Source: Prorocentrum cordatum
Taxonomy: Eukaryota > Sar > Dinophyceae > Prorocentrales > Prorocentraceae
Direction of reading: 5' to 3'
NCBI GenBank assembly: GCA_963575745.1
Contig: CAUYUJ010020742.1
Span: forward strand, 129,020-151,101
Length of the DNA: 22,082 nt
Below the pieces are notes generated by a model. It was not told the origin of the DNA. It was given only the letters and a program-made list of their open reading frames with translations, and did no database searches. Of this stretch, positions 1 through 9,005 are shown one piece after another; positions within the stretch are counted from its first letter, which is position 1; every line of letters begins with the position of its first letter. The position numbers were made by a program, and so were the translations under genes.

Positions 1-560
1 GCGACGCTGCCGGCGACGCTGCCGCGCCGCCGCGCGCCCTGCCCATGGGCGCGGCCGCGCCGCCGCGCGCCCGCGCGACTGGGGCGCCCCGCGTGCCCCG
101 GCCCCGCGGCGGGGATGACTTGGGCGGAGGAGAGGGGGCGGGAGGGGGGCGGAGAGGTCAGGGGCGCGGGCCCCGGGCTGTAGTCGGGGATGGGGGCGGG
201 AGATTCGCGGGCGAAGGGTCAGAGGAGTAGGAAGGTGCAAGAAACGGAGGGCGGTGCCGAGGGCGCGGGGGGTCGCCCCATCTCCAGCGCCGCGCGGAGC
301 ACCGCGGCGGCTGGACCGCCAGACCGCCAGACCGCGGCGGCTGGAACGCACAAATCAGACGGGCTGCTTCCTGGAAGACAAAAGAAATTCCCCGGAGCTC
401 TGATTTAGCAGCCACGGGCGTGTCAGTCTTCACTTGGATTCTGAAACTGATCACCTCACCGATCCTGGCGAGGCCCATCCTGGGCACATGATTGATGCAT
501 CGCCTCCCGGGACAGGCCAGATGGACGCATGTGCCATCCACCCATGAGCAAGATCATGGC
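1..560. other. GC-rich stretch without a recognised gene
   Basis: Very GC-rich sequence with open frames on both strands that translate to Arg/Gly/Pro/Ala-rich low-complexity peptides. Composition drops towards average around 400-550. I see no conserved motif, RNA gene or repeat with a partner elsewhere in the window. It could be intron or upstream sequence of the small gene that follows. Confidence 0.5.
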
Positions 561-564
561 CGTC

Positions 565-608
565 CCTCGGATGATCATCATCATCATCATCACCAACAAC
601 AACATCAG

Positions 609-641
<33 letters not shown>

Positions 642-750
642 CCTCACCATCACCATCATCGCAATCGTTATCATCATCGCCGTCGCCCTCATCATCACCA
701 TCATCGCCAAGCCTTCCATCGGCATCATCATCGCCGCCACCATCCATCAG
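565..750. repeat. (CAT/CAC)n imperfect microsatellite
   Basis: Imperfect CAT/CAC trinucleotide array interrupted by CAA and CGC units. It reads as poly-His, poly-Ile or poly-Met/Asp depending on the frame, so the long frames across it are not evidence of coding. A purer (CAT)n array lies at about 1535-1600, on the other side of the small gene. Confidence 0.9.
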
Positions 751-858
751 CAGCAACACCGTCACCATCGTCGCCTCTCGCGACCAATGCCGCAACGCCC
801 GCCGCGATCGAGCACGGGCGCTCTGTCAGCCCCCTGCCCCCCTGGCCCCGCGGCTGCC

Positions 859-1343
859 ATGGCGGCCCCGTCCCTGGACGATGTCCGGGCCGCGTACGGG
901 AGGGGCGCGCGGGCGCCCATCGCGTACCACCCCGCGGAGGTGGGGGCCCGCAGCGGGGCCAGGGGGGCCCTGGTCGGCCTCGAGCTCCCCGACCGCCCTG
1001 GTCGGCAGGAGGGGCGCCAGCTGGTCTCTCAAGGCCGCGCGCTGGCGGAGCGCCAGCCCGAGGCGCCGCTGCTGCCGCCCAGGCCGCCAGCGGCGTGGCC
1101 GGCCTGGGCCCCCGCGTGGCTCGAGCTGCCGCTGCCCCACCTGCAGCCCACCGACTGCTGGTGGTTCCGCTCGGACGCGGACCGCCAGCAGCGCGGGGGG
1201 CGCGGGGGTTCGGGGTCGCCCGAGGTGTGGTTCCTCCCCGCCTGGGCCCCCGCCCCCGCGCCGGGCCGCGGCGCCGCGGACCCGTGCGCCATCGCGATGG
1301 TGTGGCGCGGGCCCGACGGCGTCGAGCGACCCTGGGTTTCCGA
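859..1343 (+). CDS. Exon 1 of a small unrecognised protein gene
   Basis: Probable coding exon beginning at an ATG in a favourable context (GCCATGG) at 859. I do not recognise the product. It is rich in Pro, Ala, Arg and Trp, with a less biased stretch (LPHLQPTDCWWFRSDADRQQ, then PEVWFLPAW and CAIAMVWRGPDGVERPWVSE) that looks more like real protein than any other frame. Splicing from a GC donor at 1344 to the AG at 1440-1441 completes a Glu codon and runs into a short terminal exon, giving 180 residues. The same GC-AG, AG|G style is used by the SDHA introns downstream. There is no signal peptide or membrane segment. The frame stays open upstream through the CAT array, so the start could lie in an unseen exon. 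The gene is either an upstream neighbour of SDHA or nested in one of its introns. Confidence 0.45.
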
Positions 1344-1441
1344 GCGCCCGCCCACGCACCGCGGGGTTCGCCGAACCCCCCTGGGTTCGCCGAGCCCGAG
1401 CCCCCGCGAGGGGCCCTTCTCCCCAACCCCCAGCCCCCCAG
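1344..1441 (+). other. 98-bp GC-AG intron in the unrecognised gene
   Basis: Inferred intron with donor CCGA|GCGCCC and acceptor CCCCAG|GTACG. It contains an imperfect copy (1380-1395) of the sequence that spans the donor (1331-1345, CCTGGGTTTCCGAGC), so the intron may have arisen or grown by local duplication. Removing it shifts to the frame that ends in a proper stop instead of running into poly-His. Confidence 0.4.
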
Positions 1442-1499
1442 GTACGTGTGGCACGCGCGGCTCATGGAGGAGGGCGTGCTGGCGGGCGGCGGCGCCTAA
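1442..1499 (+). CDS. Terminal exon of the unrecognised protein gene
   Basis: Terminal exon of 58 nt. After the split Glu codon it reads YVWHARLMEEGVLAGGGA and stops at TAA (1497-1499). Ordinary composition in this frame and the AG|G acceptor support it. Family unknown. The sequence after the stop passes into (CAT)n at about 1535 and CT-rich DNA, and no polyadenylation signal is evident. Confidence 0.42.
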
Positions 1500-1534
1500 G
1501 GACCGACCACCGAACATTGCTCTTTTCGCCGATC

Positions 1535-1880
1535 GTCATCATCATCATCATCATCATCATCACCACCATCATCATCATCATCATCATCATCTCATCGCCG
1601 TTCATCATCTCACCTCATCACCTCGTCTCCCTTTTCCTTCCCTCGGTTTCTCATCCTCCTTTCATCCTCCTCCTCCTCCCACCCTTTCCTGTCCTCCTCG
1701 TCTTCTCTTCCTCCTCCTCCTCCTCCTCCTCCTCCTCCAGCGCTGGTTCAGTGGCCTCCTCCCGTCGCCCCCCTGCCCCCCGCGACCCCCCTCCGCTGCT
1801 CCTTCAGCCCTCCTCCGAGCCCCCCCGTTCCATGAACTTTGGCAGGCTGGTTCGCTGTGGTTAGCACTTCCCCAATACTT
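1535..1880. repeat. (CAT)n array followed by CT/CTC-rich tract
   Basis: A nearly pure CAT/CAC array (about 1535-1600) is followed by pyrimidine-rich sequence with a pure (CTC)n run at about 1709-1738. No gene is seen. The open frames here are homopolymer translations. Confidence 0.85.
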
Positions 1881-2568
1881 ATTGTTGATCCCTCCACCGG
1901 TGCATACTATTTTTTCTAATAGATGTGCGCCCCTCGACGCTCGCACCTTGTTTTTTGACAGGGAAAGTCTTGATGCTCAACTGCGCTCATGGCCCCCGGG
2001 TTACAACAACGGCTCCCGCGTGAAACCTCCTCACAATTCAGCCAGGACCCCCGCTCCCGCCCGATATTTCCTCGCATTTTATTCAGGAATCGCGCTCTCG
2101 CTTGGGACGTCCTTACAATGTAGAATCGCGCTCCTGGCGTTCTGGAGTCGCGACCTCGCTGGAGACTTGCTTGCAATTTACTGAAGAATAGCGCCCTTGC
2201 GTTGGAAGTCTTCGCAATTTGCTCAAGCGCCGCGCTCCCGACACCCAGGCACCAAGGACTCGCGCCCGTTGTGGCCCCATGTGCATGCCCTTTTTGGCCC
2301 CGCTGTCGCCGTTTGTGGACCCCTCACTGTCCTACGTGGCCCAGTTGCTATCCTCAGTGGCCCCATCGTTGCCTTCTGTGGCCCCGCATTATCTGCCCTT
2401 CGTGGCCCCCGCTCGTTTGCGCCCTTCATGGCCCCATACGCATTCCCTTCGTGTCCCCGCTGTCGCCCTTCGTGGCCTACTTCGTGTCCTTCGTGGCCCT
2501 GCTGTCGTTCTCTCTCGCTTTCGCTTTCGCTCGTCGTCGCCGTCGTCGTCGTCGCCGTCGTCGTCGAT

Positions 2569-2636
<68 letters not shown>

Positions 2637-2935
2637 GGTCGGTCCCCTGTCCGTCCCTCTTGGGGTCGGGTCGACGGTCCGCGGCCGCCCCGCCGATCAG
2701 CGCTGCGTGCTGGCCAGGCTGACGGTCCACGGCCGCCCCGCCGCTTGCCCGGGCCTGGCCTGCAGGGAAGAAAGGTCTACCTCCCCAAAGGGGTTCGATC
2801 GAAGACGAAGAGGGCGGGTATCGAGGGTTTTCGAAATACGCGTTATTGGACATTCGAGCAGATAGGGGCGACCAGTCTTGAAATGATTGTTGTTGTTGTT
2901 GTTGTCGTTGTTGTTGTTATTGTTGTTATTGAGCT
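1880..2935. repeat. Composite macrosatellite copy 1
   Basis: First of three tandem copies of a long composite unit. The order is: a lead containing ATTGTTGATCCCTCCACCGG; CTCGACGCTC; ACAACGGCTCCCGC; several 41-bp repeats around TTCCTCGCATTTTATTCAGG (about 2030-2230); 21-bp GTGGCCCC repeats (about 2270-2510); a (TCG)n array (about 2530-2640); the segment GGTCGGTCCCCTG...CCGCCCCGCCG; a block containing GATCGAAGACGAAGAGGGCG; and a (TTG)n array (2884-2930). The same order recurs in copy 2, so the whole block was duplicated rather than each satellite growing independently. Confidence 0.8.
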
Positions 2936-2949
2936 CCCACTACAGAAAA

Positions 2950-4131
2950 ATCATTATTGTAGATCACCCCCGCCGGTGATCATTGTGTTTTCAACTGAAG
3001 TGTTTCCCCCGGGGCTCGCGTCCTGTTTTGTAGTATGGGGAATCACCAGGCTCAAACTGCGTTGTTGGCCCTTGGATTACAACAGCAACGGCTCCCGCTT
3101 GAGATTTCCTCACACTTTAGCCAGGACCCCCGCTCCCGCCTGAGACTTCCTCGCATTTTACTAAGGGATCGCGCTCTCGCTGGGGACTTCTTCGCAACGT
3201 ATTCAGGAATCGCTTTCTCGGCGCTCTGGAGTCGCGCTCTCGCTCGAGATTTGCTTGCGACTCATTCCAGAATCGTAATCTAGCGTTGGACTTCCCAGCA
3301 ATTTGCTCAAGCGCCGAACTCCCGACACTCAGACGCACAGGGGTCGCGCTCACGCAAAGGACTCCCTGCCCTTCGTGGCCCTCGCTCGTTCGCGCCCGTC
3401 GTGGTTCCATGTGCATGCCCTTCGTGTTCCCGCTGTCGCCCTTTGTGGATTTTTCGCTGTTTTACGTGGCCCCGTTGCTACCCTCAGTGGCCCCGTTGGT
3501 GCCCGTCGTGGACCCGTTGCAGCCCCTCGTGGCCCCTTCGCTGCCGTTCTTGGCCCCGTTGCAACCCTTCGTGGCCCCCTCGATGCCCTTCGTGGCCCCG
3601 TTGCAGCCCTTCGTGGCCCCTTCGCTGCCTTTCGTGGCCCCGTTGCAGCCCCTCGTGGCCCCCTCGATGCCTTCCATGGACCTGTCGCAGCCCCTCGTGG
3701 CCCCCCTCGCTGCTTTTCGTGGCCCCGTTGCAGCCCTTCGTGGCCCCCTCGCTGCCCTTCGTGGCCCCGTTGCAGCCCTTCGTGGCCCCCTTCGTGGACT
3801 GGTTGCACTCCTTCGTGGCCCCCGCTCGTTCGCGCCCGTCGTGGCCCCATATGCATGGGTTTCGTGGCCCAGCTGTCGCGTTTCGTGGCCCCCTCGCTGC
3901 CGTTCGTGGCCCCGCTGCTGCCTTCAGTGGCCCCGTCCTTGCCCTCTGCGGCCCAGTATACGTATGCCTTTCGTGGCCCTCGCTCGTTCGCGCCCGTCGT
4001 GGCCCCATACGCATGCCCTTCGTGGCCCCGCTGTCGCCCTTTGTGGCCCCTTTCCTGTCCTTCGTGGCCTCGCTCTCGCTCTCGCTTTCGTTTTCGCTCG
4101 TCGTAGTCGTCGTCGTCATCGTCGTCATGGT

Positions 4132-4177
<46 letters not shown>

Positions 4178-4373
4178 TTGGTCGGTCCCCTGTTCGTCCC
4201 TCTTGGGGTTGGGCTGCCGCCGATCAGCGATGCCGCTGGCCAGGCCGACGGTCCGCGTCCGCCCCGCCGGTTGCCAGGGGGCTAATCGAGGACGTAGAGG
4301 GCGGGTATCGAGGGTTTGGGAAATACGTGTTGAGTGAGCATCTAAGAGCGAACAGTCGTAAGATGATTGCTGC

Positions 4374-4410
<37 letters not shown>

Positions 4411-4432
4411 GCTGTTGCTGTGCTGTTCATGT
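2950..4432. repeat. Composite macrosatellite copy 2
   Basis: Second copy with the same internal order: lead with CCCCCGCCGGTGATCATTG, GGATTACAACAGCAACGGC, 41-bp repeats (about 3100-3300), a much expanded 21-bp array (about 3370-4075), (TCG)n (about 4090-4177), GGTCGGTCCCCTG, a GACGTAGAGGGCGGGTATCG block and (TTG)n (about 4373-4420). It is longer than copy 1 mainly because the 21-bp array has grown. Confidence 0.8.
3370..4075. repeat. 21-bp minisatellite (GTGGCCCCGTTGCAGCCCTTC type)
   Basis: Long array of 21-bp units, with a shorter version at about 2270-2510. Because 21 is divisible by 3, every frame on both strands stays open and encodes a 7-residue repeat: VAPLQPF, GPVAALR or WPRCSPS on +, and GATKGCN or HEGLQRG on -. 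Open frames here follow from the unit length, so I do not call a gene. Confidence 0.85.
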
Positions 4433-4579
4433 TGACCTTTCATTTCTGAACAATAGTTATTGTTGATCCCCCCCGCCGGTGCACACTGGTGTTCTCAATC
4501 AAAGTGTGGCCCTCGACGCGCTGTTCATGTTGACGCCGCTCGATGCTCAAACGGGGCCCCTGAACCCCGGATTACAACA

Positions 4580-5060
4580 ACAACGGTTCCCGTCTGAGAC
4601 TTGTTCCAAATTTAATTGACCCCCGCTTCTGAGACTTCCTCACAATTTAGTCAGGATCCGTGCTCCCGCGCGTTACTTCCTTGCAATTTAGTCAGGACCC
4701 CCGCTCCCACCTGAGACTTCCTCACAATTTACTCAGGAACGGCGCTCCCGCTGGAGACTTCTTTGCAATTTAGTCAGGACCCCAGCTCTCATTTGAGACT
4801 TCCCCATAATTTACTCAGGAACGGTTCTCCCGCTTGAGACTTCGTCGCAATTGAATCAAGCTTTCCTTGCAATTTAATCAAGATCCCCGCTCCCGCCAGA
4901 GAACCCCTCACATTTGATGCAGGAATTGCGCTTTCGCTTGTGACCCCCATGCAATTTATTCAGAAATTGCGCTTTTGACGCTCAGGAAACACGCTGCGCC
5001 AACGACGCCGTTACAATTTATTTAGTAATCGCGCTATCGCCATACTCAGACATCCCGCTT
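4580..5060. repeat. 41-bp minisatellite
   Basis: Degenerate tandem units of about 41 bp of the form GAGACTTCCTCACAATTTAC followed by TCAGGAACGGCGCTCCCGCTG. Related units occur at about 2030-2230 and 3100-3300. A 41-bp period breaks frame, so it is not a protein repeat. Each unit carries a short AT-rich core (CAATTTA) in otherwise GC-rich DNA. Confidence 0.75.
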
Positions 5061-5169
5061 GAATGTCCCACCCGCCCGACCCGCCCGTCAGGGGATCGCC
5101 CGCCCGTCGTGGGCTCCCGCCCGAGACTTTCTTCAGGAACGGCGCTTTCGCCTCGGATTTCCTCGAACG

Positions 5170-5537
5170 TTCACGCTCTTACCTTCCTGCTCCTCCTCCC
5201 TCTCCCTCCTCCCTCCTCCCTCCTCTCCTCCCTTCTCTCTCCCTCCTCTCTTCCCTCATCCTTATGCCTCTCTGCCCTATCCCCTCTCCCTCCTCTTCCT
5301 CCTCCCTTCGCCCTCCCCTCTCTCTCTCTCTTCCCTCTCTCTCCCTCTTTGTCTCTACCTCTCTTATATGTTTTTTTTTTTTTTTTGTTTCTCTCTCTCT
5401 CTCTCTTTCTCTCTTTCTCTGCCTCTAATCAATCGCCCCCCTCTTCGCTCCTTCTCTCCTGGCGCTTTCCCTCTTCCTTCGTCCGTCCCCCTCCCTTCCT
5501 CCCACTCTCCCTCGTTCTCCCCCTCCTTTCTTTGCAG
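5170..5537. repeat. CT-rich polypyrimidine tract
   Basis: Nearly unbroken pyrimidine tract on + with a run of T at about 5370-5385, ending in TTTGCAG. It resembles the tract in front of SDHA exon 12753-12781. No coding. Confidence 0.85.
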
Positions 5538-5752
5538 GGCCCACACCAATTCCAATGGCGGGCACATGTACGCCCACGACGGATTGTCCGCCCGTTCAGG
5601 TTAGCCCGCATGTCTAAGCCCGCCGCCCTCCGCAAAGAGAAATAATCCCTCAAAGGGAGTGTGATCGAAGACGAAAAGGACGGGTACCGAGACTGTGGGG
5701 CATTCGTTTTGAATGACACACGGGCAAGTAACAGCGAACAGTCTTATAATGA

Positions 5753-5786
<34 letters not shown>

Positions 5787-5909
5787 TGTTGTTCTTGCTG
5801 TTGTTGTGCTGTTTTCCTATTGTTTGTATGTATGTTGCTTTGGTTGTTGTTGCTGTTGCTGGTGATAGTGGTGATGATGCTGATCATGGTGGTGGTGATG
5901 ATAGGTGAT

Positions 5910-6041
5910 GATCGGGAGGAGGAGGATGAGGGGGAGGAGGAGGAGGAGAAGAAGGAGGAGGAGGAGGAAGAGAAAGAGGAGGAGGAGGAGGAGGAGAAGG
6001 AGGAGGAGGAGGAGGAGGAGGAGGAGGAGGAGGAGGAAGGG
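5910..6041. repeat. (GGA)n microsatellite
   Basis: Imperfect GGA array with a few AGA units, purine-rich on +. It reads as poly-Glu, poly-Arg or poly-Gly. No gene. Confidence 0.9.
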
Positions 6042-6625
6042 CATCTGCAGGCGGGGCGGTCGGAGTGGGCGGGGATCGGCGGGCTACGAGACCGCCCAGA
6101 GTGCAGGCATAGTTGCCCTCCAGACCTAAGGCCATGTCTGGGCTGCTGTACAAACGAAAATGCTTCGACTGGGGGTTTGCAGTGGGGGAGCGAGTCAATA
6201 AAAAACAAACGCCTTTCATGAGGGGGCCCTGTTGTTTGTTCGCGGTTGCGCGGTGACTTCCCGCAGCCGCTGAAGAAACTGCTGCGTTCATGGTGCTCTG
6301 GGTCCTCCCCGTGTGCATCTCGCGCGCAGGTTGTCAGGGCGGGCCTTCTTGCGAGGGTTTCCGGCGGCCGTATCCGCACTGTACATTGAAAGGTCAAGTT
6401 GCTATGTCTTAGCTTCCCCCCCGACGTCGTGACTCTTCCATGACGCGGACGCCAGAAGGTCTGGACACCTTCCCGGGGACTGGCTTTTCATCCCGAGTTG
6501 TTCTGTTGCGTTGAGGCCCGGAAAAAGGGCCCGTTGAGGCTGAAAACAGCGACAAACCTTCCGTTGTGCTTCTTCACGACGCGAAGGGGTCCTGGAAGGT
6601 CAGGGGGGTGGGCAGGGCCGCTCAG
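6042..6625. other. Unrecognised sequence upstream of the first SDHA exon
   Basis: Mixed-composition sequence of about 580 bp. I searched it by eye for the SDHA residues that should precede this exon (the ISETA...FAGVDV region) and did not find them. It is probably intron. Its last bases, GGCAGGGCCGCTCAG, form the acceptor of the exon at 6626. Confidence 0.5.
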
Positions 6626-6694
6626 GAGCCGGCGCCGGTGTTGCCCACGGTCCATTACAACATGGGCGGCATCCCCACGAATTGGAAGACGCAG
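6626..6694 (+). CDS. SDHA: SDHA exon a: active-site HYNMGG segment
   Basis: Internal exon (69 nt, phase 0 at both ends) of the succinate dehydrogenase flavoprotein subunit, the complex II subunit that oxidises succinate to fumarate with covalent FAD on the matrix side of the inner mitochondrial membrane. It encodes E-P-A followed by [20 protein letters not shown]. The [16 protein letters not shown] block is a hallmark of the SDHA/fumarate reductase family, and its His is a known dicarboxylate-binding residue. The acceptor is CTCAG|GAG and the donor is CAG|GCGCCG. Upstream in-frame residues (GVGRAA) do not resemble the family, which supports the acceptor. The preceding exon, which should end near FAGVDV, was not found in the window. 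Confidence 0.93.
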
Positions 6695-6744
6695 GCGCCG
6701 CGCCGCGCGGCGCGGCCTTTGTCAGAGGAGGAAGGCTCAGATTT

Positions 6745-7000
6745 CCGACGACTTTGTTGATGTTTTGTTTGTTTTTTGTTTGTTTGTTTGTTCCTTTGTT
6801 GATTGTGTGTGTGTGTGTTTGTTTTCGTGTTTGTGTTGTTGTTGTTGTTGTTGTTGTTGTTGCTGATGCTGCCGTTGTTGTTGTTGTAGTTGTTGTTTGT
6901 TTGTGTGTTGTTCGTCTTGCCGCTGGACAGTGATGCCGTCTTCCAGCGCGTGTGTGTGTGTGTGTGTGCGCATGCGTGTGTGTGTGTGTGTGTGTGTGCT
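6745..7000. repeat. GTTT, (TTG)n and (GT)n microsatellite cluster
   Basis: TTTG-rich sequence with a (TTG)n run (about 6835-6862) and two (GT)n runs (about 6950-6968 and 6975-7000) split by CGCATGC. It starts about 50 bp into the SDHA intron. GT runs of this kind can adopt Z-DNA. Confidence 0.85.
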
Positions 7001-7235
7001 GGTTCCTCCTTGGAGAAGACACAAAAAAGCACGGCGCTGGAGTCCGCCCGCGCGCTCCCTCCCGTCGCAGACCGTCTGCGGCCGGGGCCTCGCCCGCACG
7101 CCCCGCCTCCGCGGCCGCCCTCGCGCTCGTCTCCGCCCGCGCCGGCGTGTGCCCGCAACGCGGCCTGCCCGTACAGCGCGGCGCGCCCCTTCAGCGGCTC
7201 TCTCGGACGCGCTCATAATGCGGGCAAAACTTTCG

Positions 7236-7403
7236 TCTATATCCACTGCAGTATGGAGTTTCGGGCTCCCTTCCCAAGAAACCCCAGGCGCACTGGATAT
7301 GGATAAATTTGCCCCCTACAGGCTCGATTTTTATCCATATCCAGTGCGCCTCGGCCTTGTGGCGCCGCTTCCAAAAAAGTCCAAAAGGCACTGGATATGG
7401 ACA
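7236..7403. repeat. Pair of hairpin-forming inverted repeats
   Basis: The 22-nt arm at 7286-7307 (AGGCGCACTGGATATGGATA plus AA) is the exact reverse complement of 7330-7351, with a 22-nt spacer. Outer, less perfect arms (TATATCCACTGC at about 7238 and GGCACTGGATATGG at about 7387) extend this to two adjacent, roughly 70-bp imperfect palindromes. The segments between arms also match each other (TCCCTTCCCAAGAAACCCCA and CGCTTCCAAAAAAGTCCAAA). It is probably a small non-autonomous element present twice. Confidence 0.8.
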
Positions 7404-7740
7404 TGATCTTGTCCGCATATAAGCGGGCGACCGCGAGCGCTGCAGACGACGAGTTGCCGGAAAGCCTGGCGGCCAGATCCCCGACGAGAGCTGGGAGCCT
7501 CGAGCATCGAGCACAAAATAGTCCCCCCCGAACCCTGATGACAAGAGGAGGGCGTGGCCTCAGGGAGGCCCCTCGTTTCCGCATTGGGGATGATGCTTCT
7601 GGGTGGTTTGGTCTGGTACATCTGCAGAAGAGACCCCCATCCCTAATGTTTTGGCCTTCCTAACTTTGGTCCCCTCTCAAAGGGTTAGGGGTCTTTTTTT
7701 GGGTTAATCATTCTAGACGGGGGGCAATGCAAACAGGGGT
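7404..7740. other. Intronic sequence, nothing recognised
   Basis: Moderate-GC sequence with no repeat partner or motif that I can see. The short open frames on both strands have no recognisable domain. Confidence 0.4.
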
Positions 7741-7744
7741 CAGC

Positions 7745-7950
7745 CAGAGCGCTGGATCCTGCAGGATCCTGCAGCGCCAGGGCTGCATGGACCCTGACCA
7801 ACGTGCAAGATCTTGCAGGATCGTGCGGGATCTTGGAGGATCCCTCGAAGCCTGACTGGCCTGGGTTCGGTCGGGCGAGGCTAAGACGAGGACAACTCGT
7901 TCCAGAGCGTTCTGGAACGCTTTCAGAGCGTTCTGGAACGCTCTGAGAAG
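7745..7950. repeat. Tandem palindromic short repeats (GGATCCTGCA and AGCGTTCTGGAACGCT)
   Basis: Two adjacent clusters. The first (about 7753-7845) has repeated TGCAGGATC and CAAGATCTTG units that are self-complementary. The second (about 7898-7945) has three CAGAGCGTTCTGGAACGCT-like units of about 21 bp. A related block, CCAGAGCGTTCCAGAACGCTC, occurs at about 16283-16305. Confidence 0.7.
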
Positions 7951-8392
7951 GCCGCGGCGCCGGAGACACCCTCCAGAACCGCTGGTTCTCAGAGATTCTC
8001 GATCTCTCACCCGATCTTGTCCTCGTCCTGGCTTCGTCCTATTTGCACTGACCCGTGGCAGCAGATCCCCGATGTTCTTGACTCCCGTCGGTCTTTCTCT
8101 CGTTCCTGCGCTCGCGGGGCCGCGCCCTCTGGAGGTACCGCACCGTCGGACACCTGGGGCTGCTCGGGTGTCGCCAGAGCGTTGCCCCTGGCCCAAGGCG
8201 CCCCCCTGGATTCCCAGGGAAGCCCCCCCACGGCCTCCAGAGCACACCTCACGGGGCCCGGGCGGCCCCAGGGCCTCCCAGAAGGAGGCGAAGAGCAGGG
8301 GGCACCTTCTGGCCAGGGGCAGCGCCCGAGTCACCGACGCTCGGCGGCGAGCCCAGAGGGGGAACGCGAGAAGGATCGGGCGGGTGGTGGTG

Positions 8393-8553
8393 TTAAGTCG
8401 GGCCTGCCCCTCTACAGGGGCAGTCTTCCAAGATAGTAGACAACACAGTTTGGGGAAGATCTGCGGAGCATGTTGGAGCATCTTGGGGTATGCTTTGACT
8501 ACGCTCTCTTTTTCGTCCCAAATCCGCCTGGATGGGGGACGTGCCCGACCTGA
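8393..8553. mobile_element. TIR element, GTCGGGC family, copy 1
   Basis: A 161-bp non-autonomous element. The left end is TTAAGTCGGGCCTGCCCCTC, and the right end is its imperfect reverse complement, finishing GTGCCCGACCTGA. Flanking TSDs are TGGTGGTG (8385-8392) and TGTTGGTG (8554-8561), one mismatch in 8. The interior is AT-richer than the flanks and has no open frame of note. It lies inside the first SDHA intron. Confidence 0.85.
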
Positions 8554-8712
8554 TGTTGGTGAGGGGGGTGGCCCGAGTGGGGGGTGAAGAAGAGGGCCCT
8601 CAAAAGGGGCACTTTATAGGGCCCCTGTCGGAGCCAGCAGGCGCCCCCAAAGAGGGGCCCCAGAGTGCCGCTTTATAGGGCCCTTTCTTCACCCCCCCTG
8701 CGGGTCACCCCC

Positions 8713-8805
8713 TCCTCCTCCTCCTCCTCCTCCTCCTCCTCCTCCTCCTCCTTCTCCTCCTCCTCCTCCTCCTCCTCCTCCTCCTCCTCCTCCTCCTCCT
8801 CCTCC
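8713..8805. repeat. (CTC)n microsatellite
   Basis: About 30 CTC units with one CTT. The complementary (GGA)n orientation appears at several other places in the window. It reads as poly-Ser, poly-Pro or poly-Leu. No coding inferred. Confidence 0.95.
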
Positions 8806-8827
8806 CTGCCACCCGCCCGAAATGGGC

Positions 8828-9005
8828 GGGCCTTCTCAGAAGGCTCGGAAGACCTCGGGCCAGCTGAGGAGTTCTCGAGCCTCCCCCCCGAAGAGGCGGG
8901 AAGCTTCTCCCGAGGCTGGAGGGCTTCCGAGGAGCCCCACCGCCTTCTGAGGCGGCCTGCTCCCTCTCACTCCCCCCCCCCGCCCCCCCGGCGCGCCGTC
9001 GAGAT
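8828..9005. repeat. Dispersed repeat CTTCTCAGAAGG...CTCACTCCCCC, copy 1
   Basis: Contains TTCTCAGAAGGCTCGGAAGA, then CGCCTTCTGAGGCGGCCTGC, CCCTCTCACTCCCCC and GGCGCGCCGTCGAGATG. This is the same order as 11545-11632 (TTCTCAGAAGACCGGGAGAC, GCCTTCTGAGAAGGCCG, TTCTCACTTCCCCCC, GCGCGCCGCCGCGATG). Function unknown. Confidence 0.65.

Larger units (their letters stand above)
4458..5815. repeat. Composite macrosatellite copy 3, diverged
   Basis: Third copy: lead TTGTTGATCCCCCCCGCCGG, TACAACAACAACGGTTCCCG, a long run of 41-bp repeats (about 4580-5160), then a CT-rich tract (about 5170-5537) where copies 1 and 2 have the 21-bp and (TCG)n arrays. It ends with the diagnostic block GATCGAAGACGAAAAGGACG (about 5662-5700) and a (TTG/CTG)n array (about 5753-5815). 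Confidence 0.7.

Noticed and set aside
529-2184. 551-residue open frame on +
   Set aside because: It runs through two CAT arrays and CT-rich DNA as poly-Ile and poly-His. Only 859-1343 within it looks protein-like, and that part fits better as a spliced exon.
5538-5599. Possible exon after a long CT tract (TTTGCAG|GGCCC ... TTCAG|GTTAG)
   Set aside because: Splice signals look good, but none of the three frames resembles SDHA or any family I know, and no partner exon is visible.
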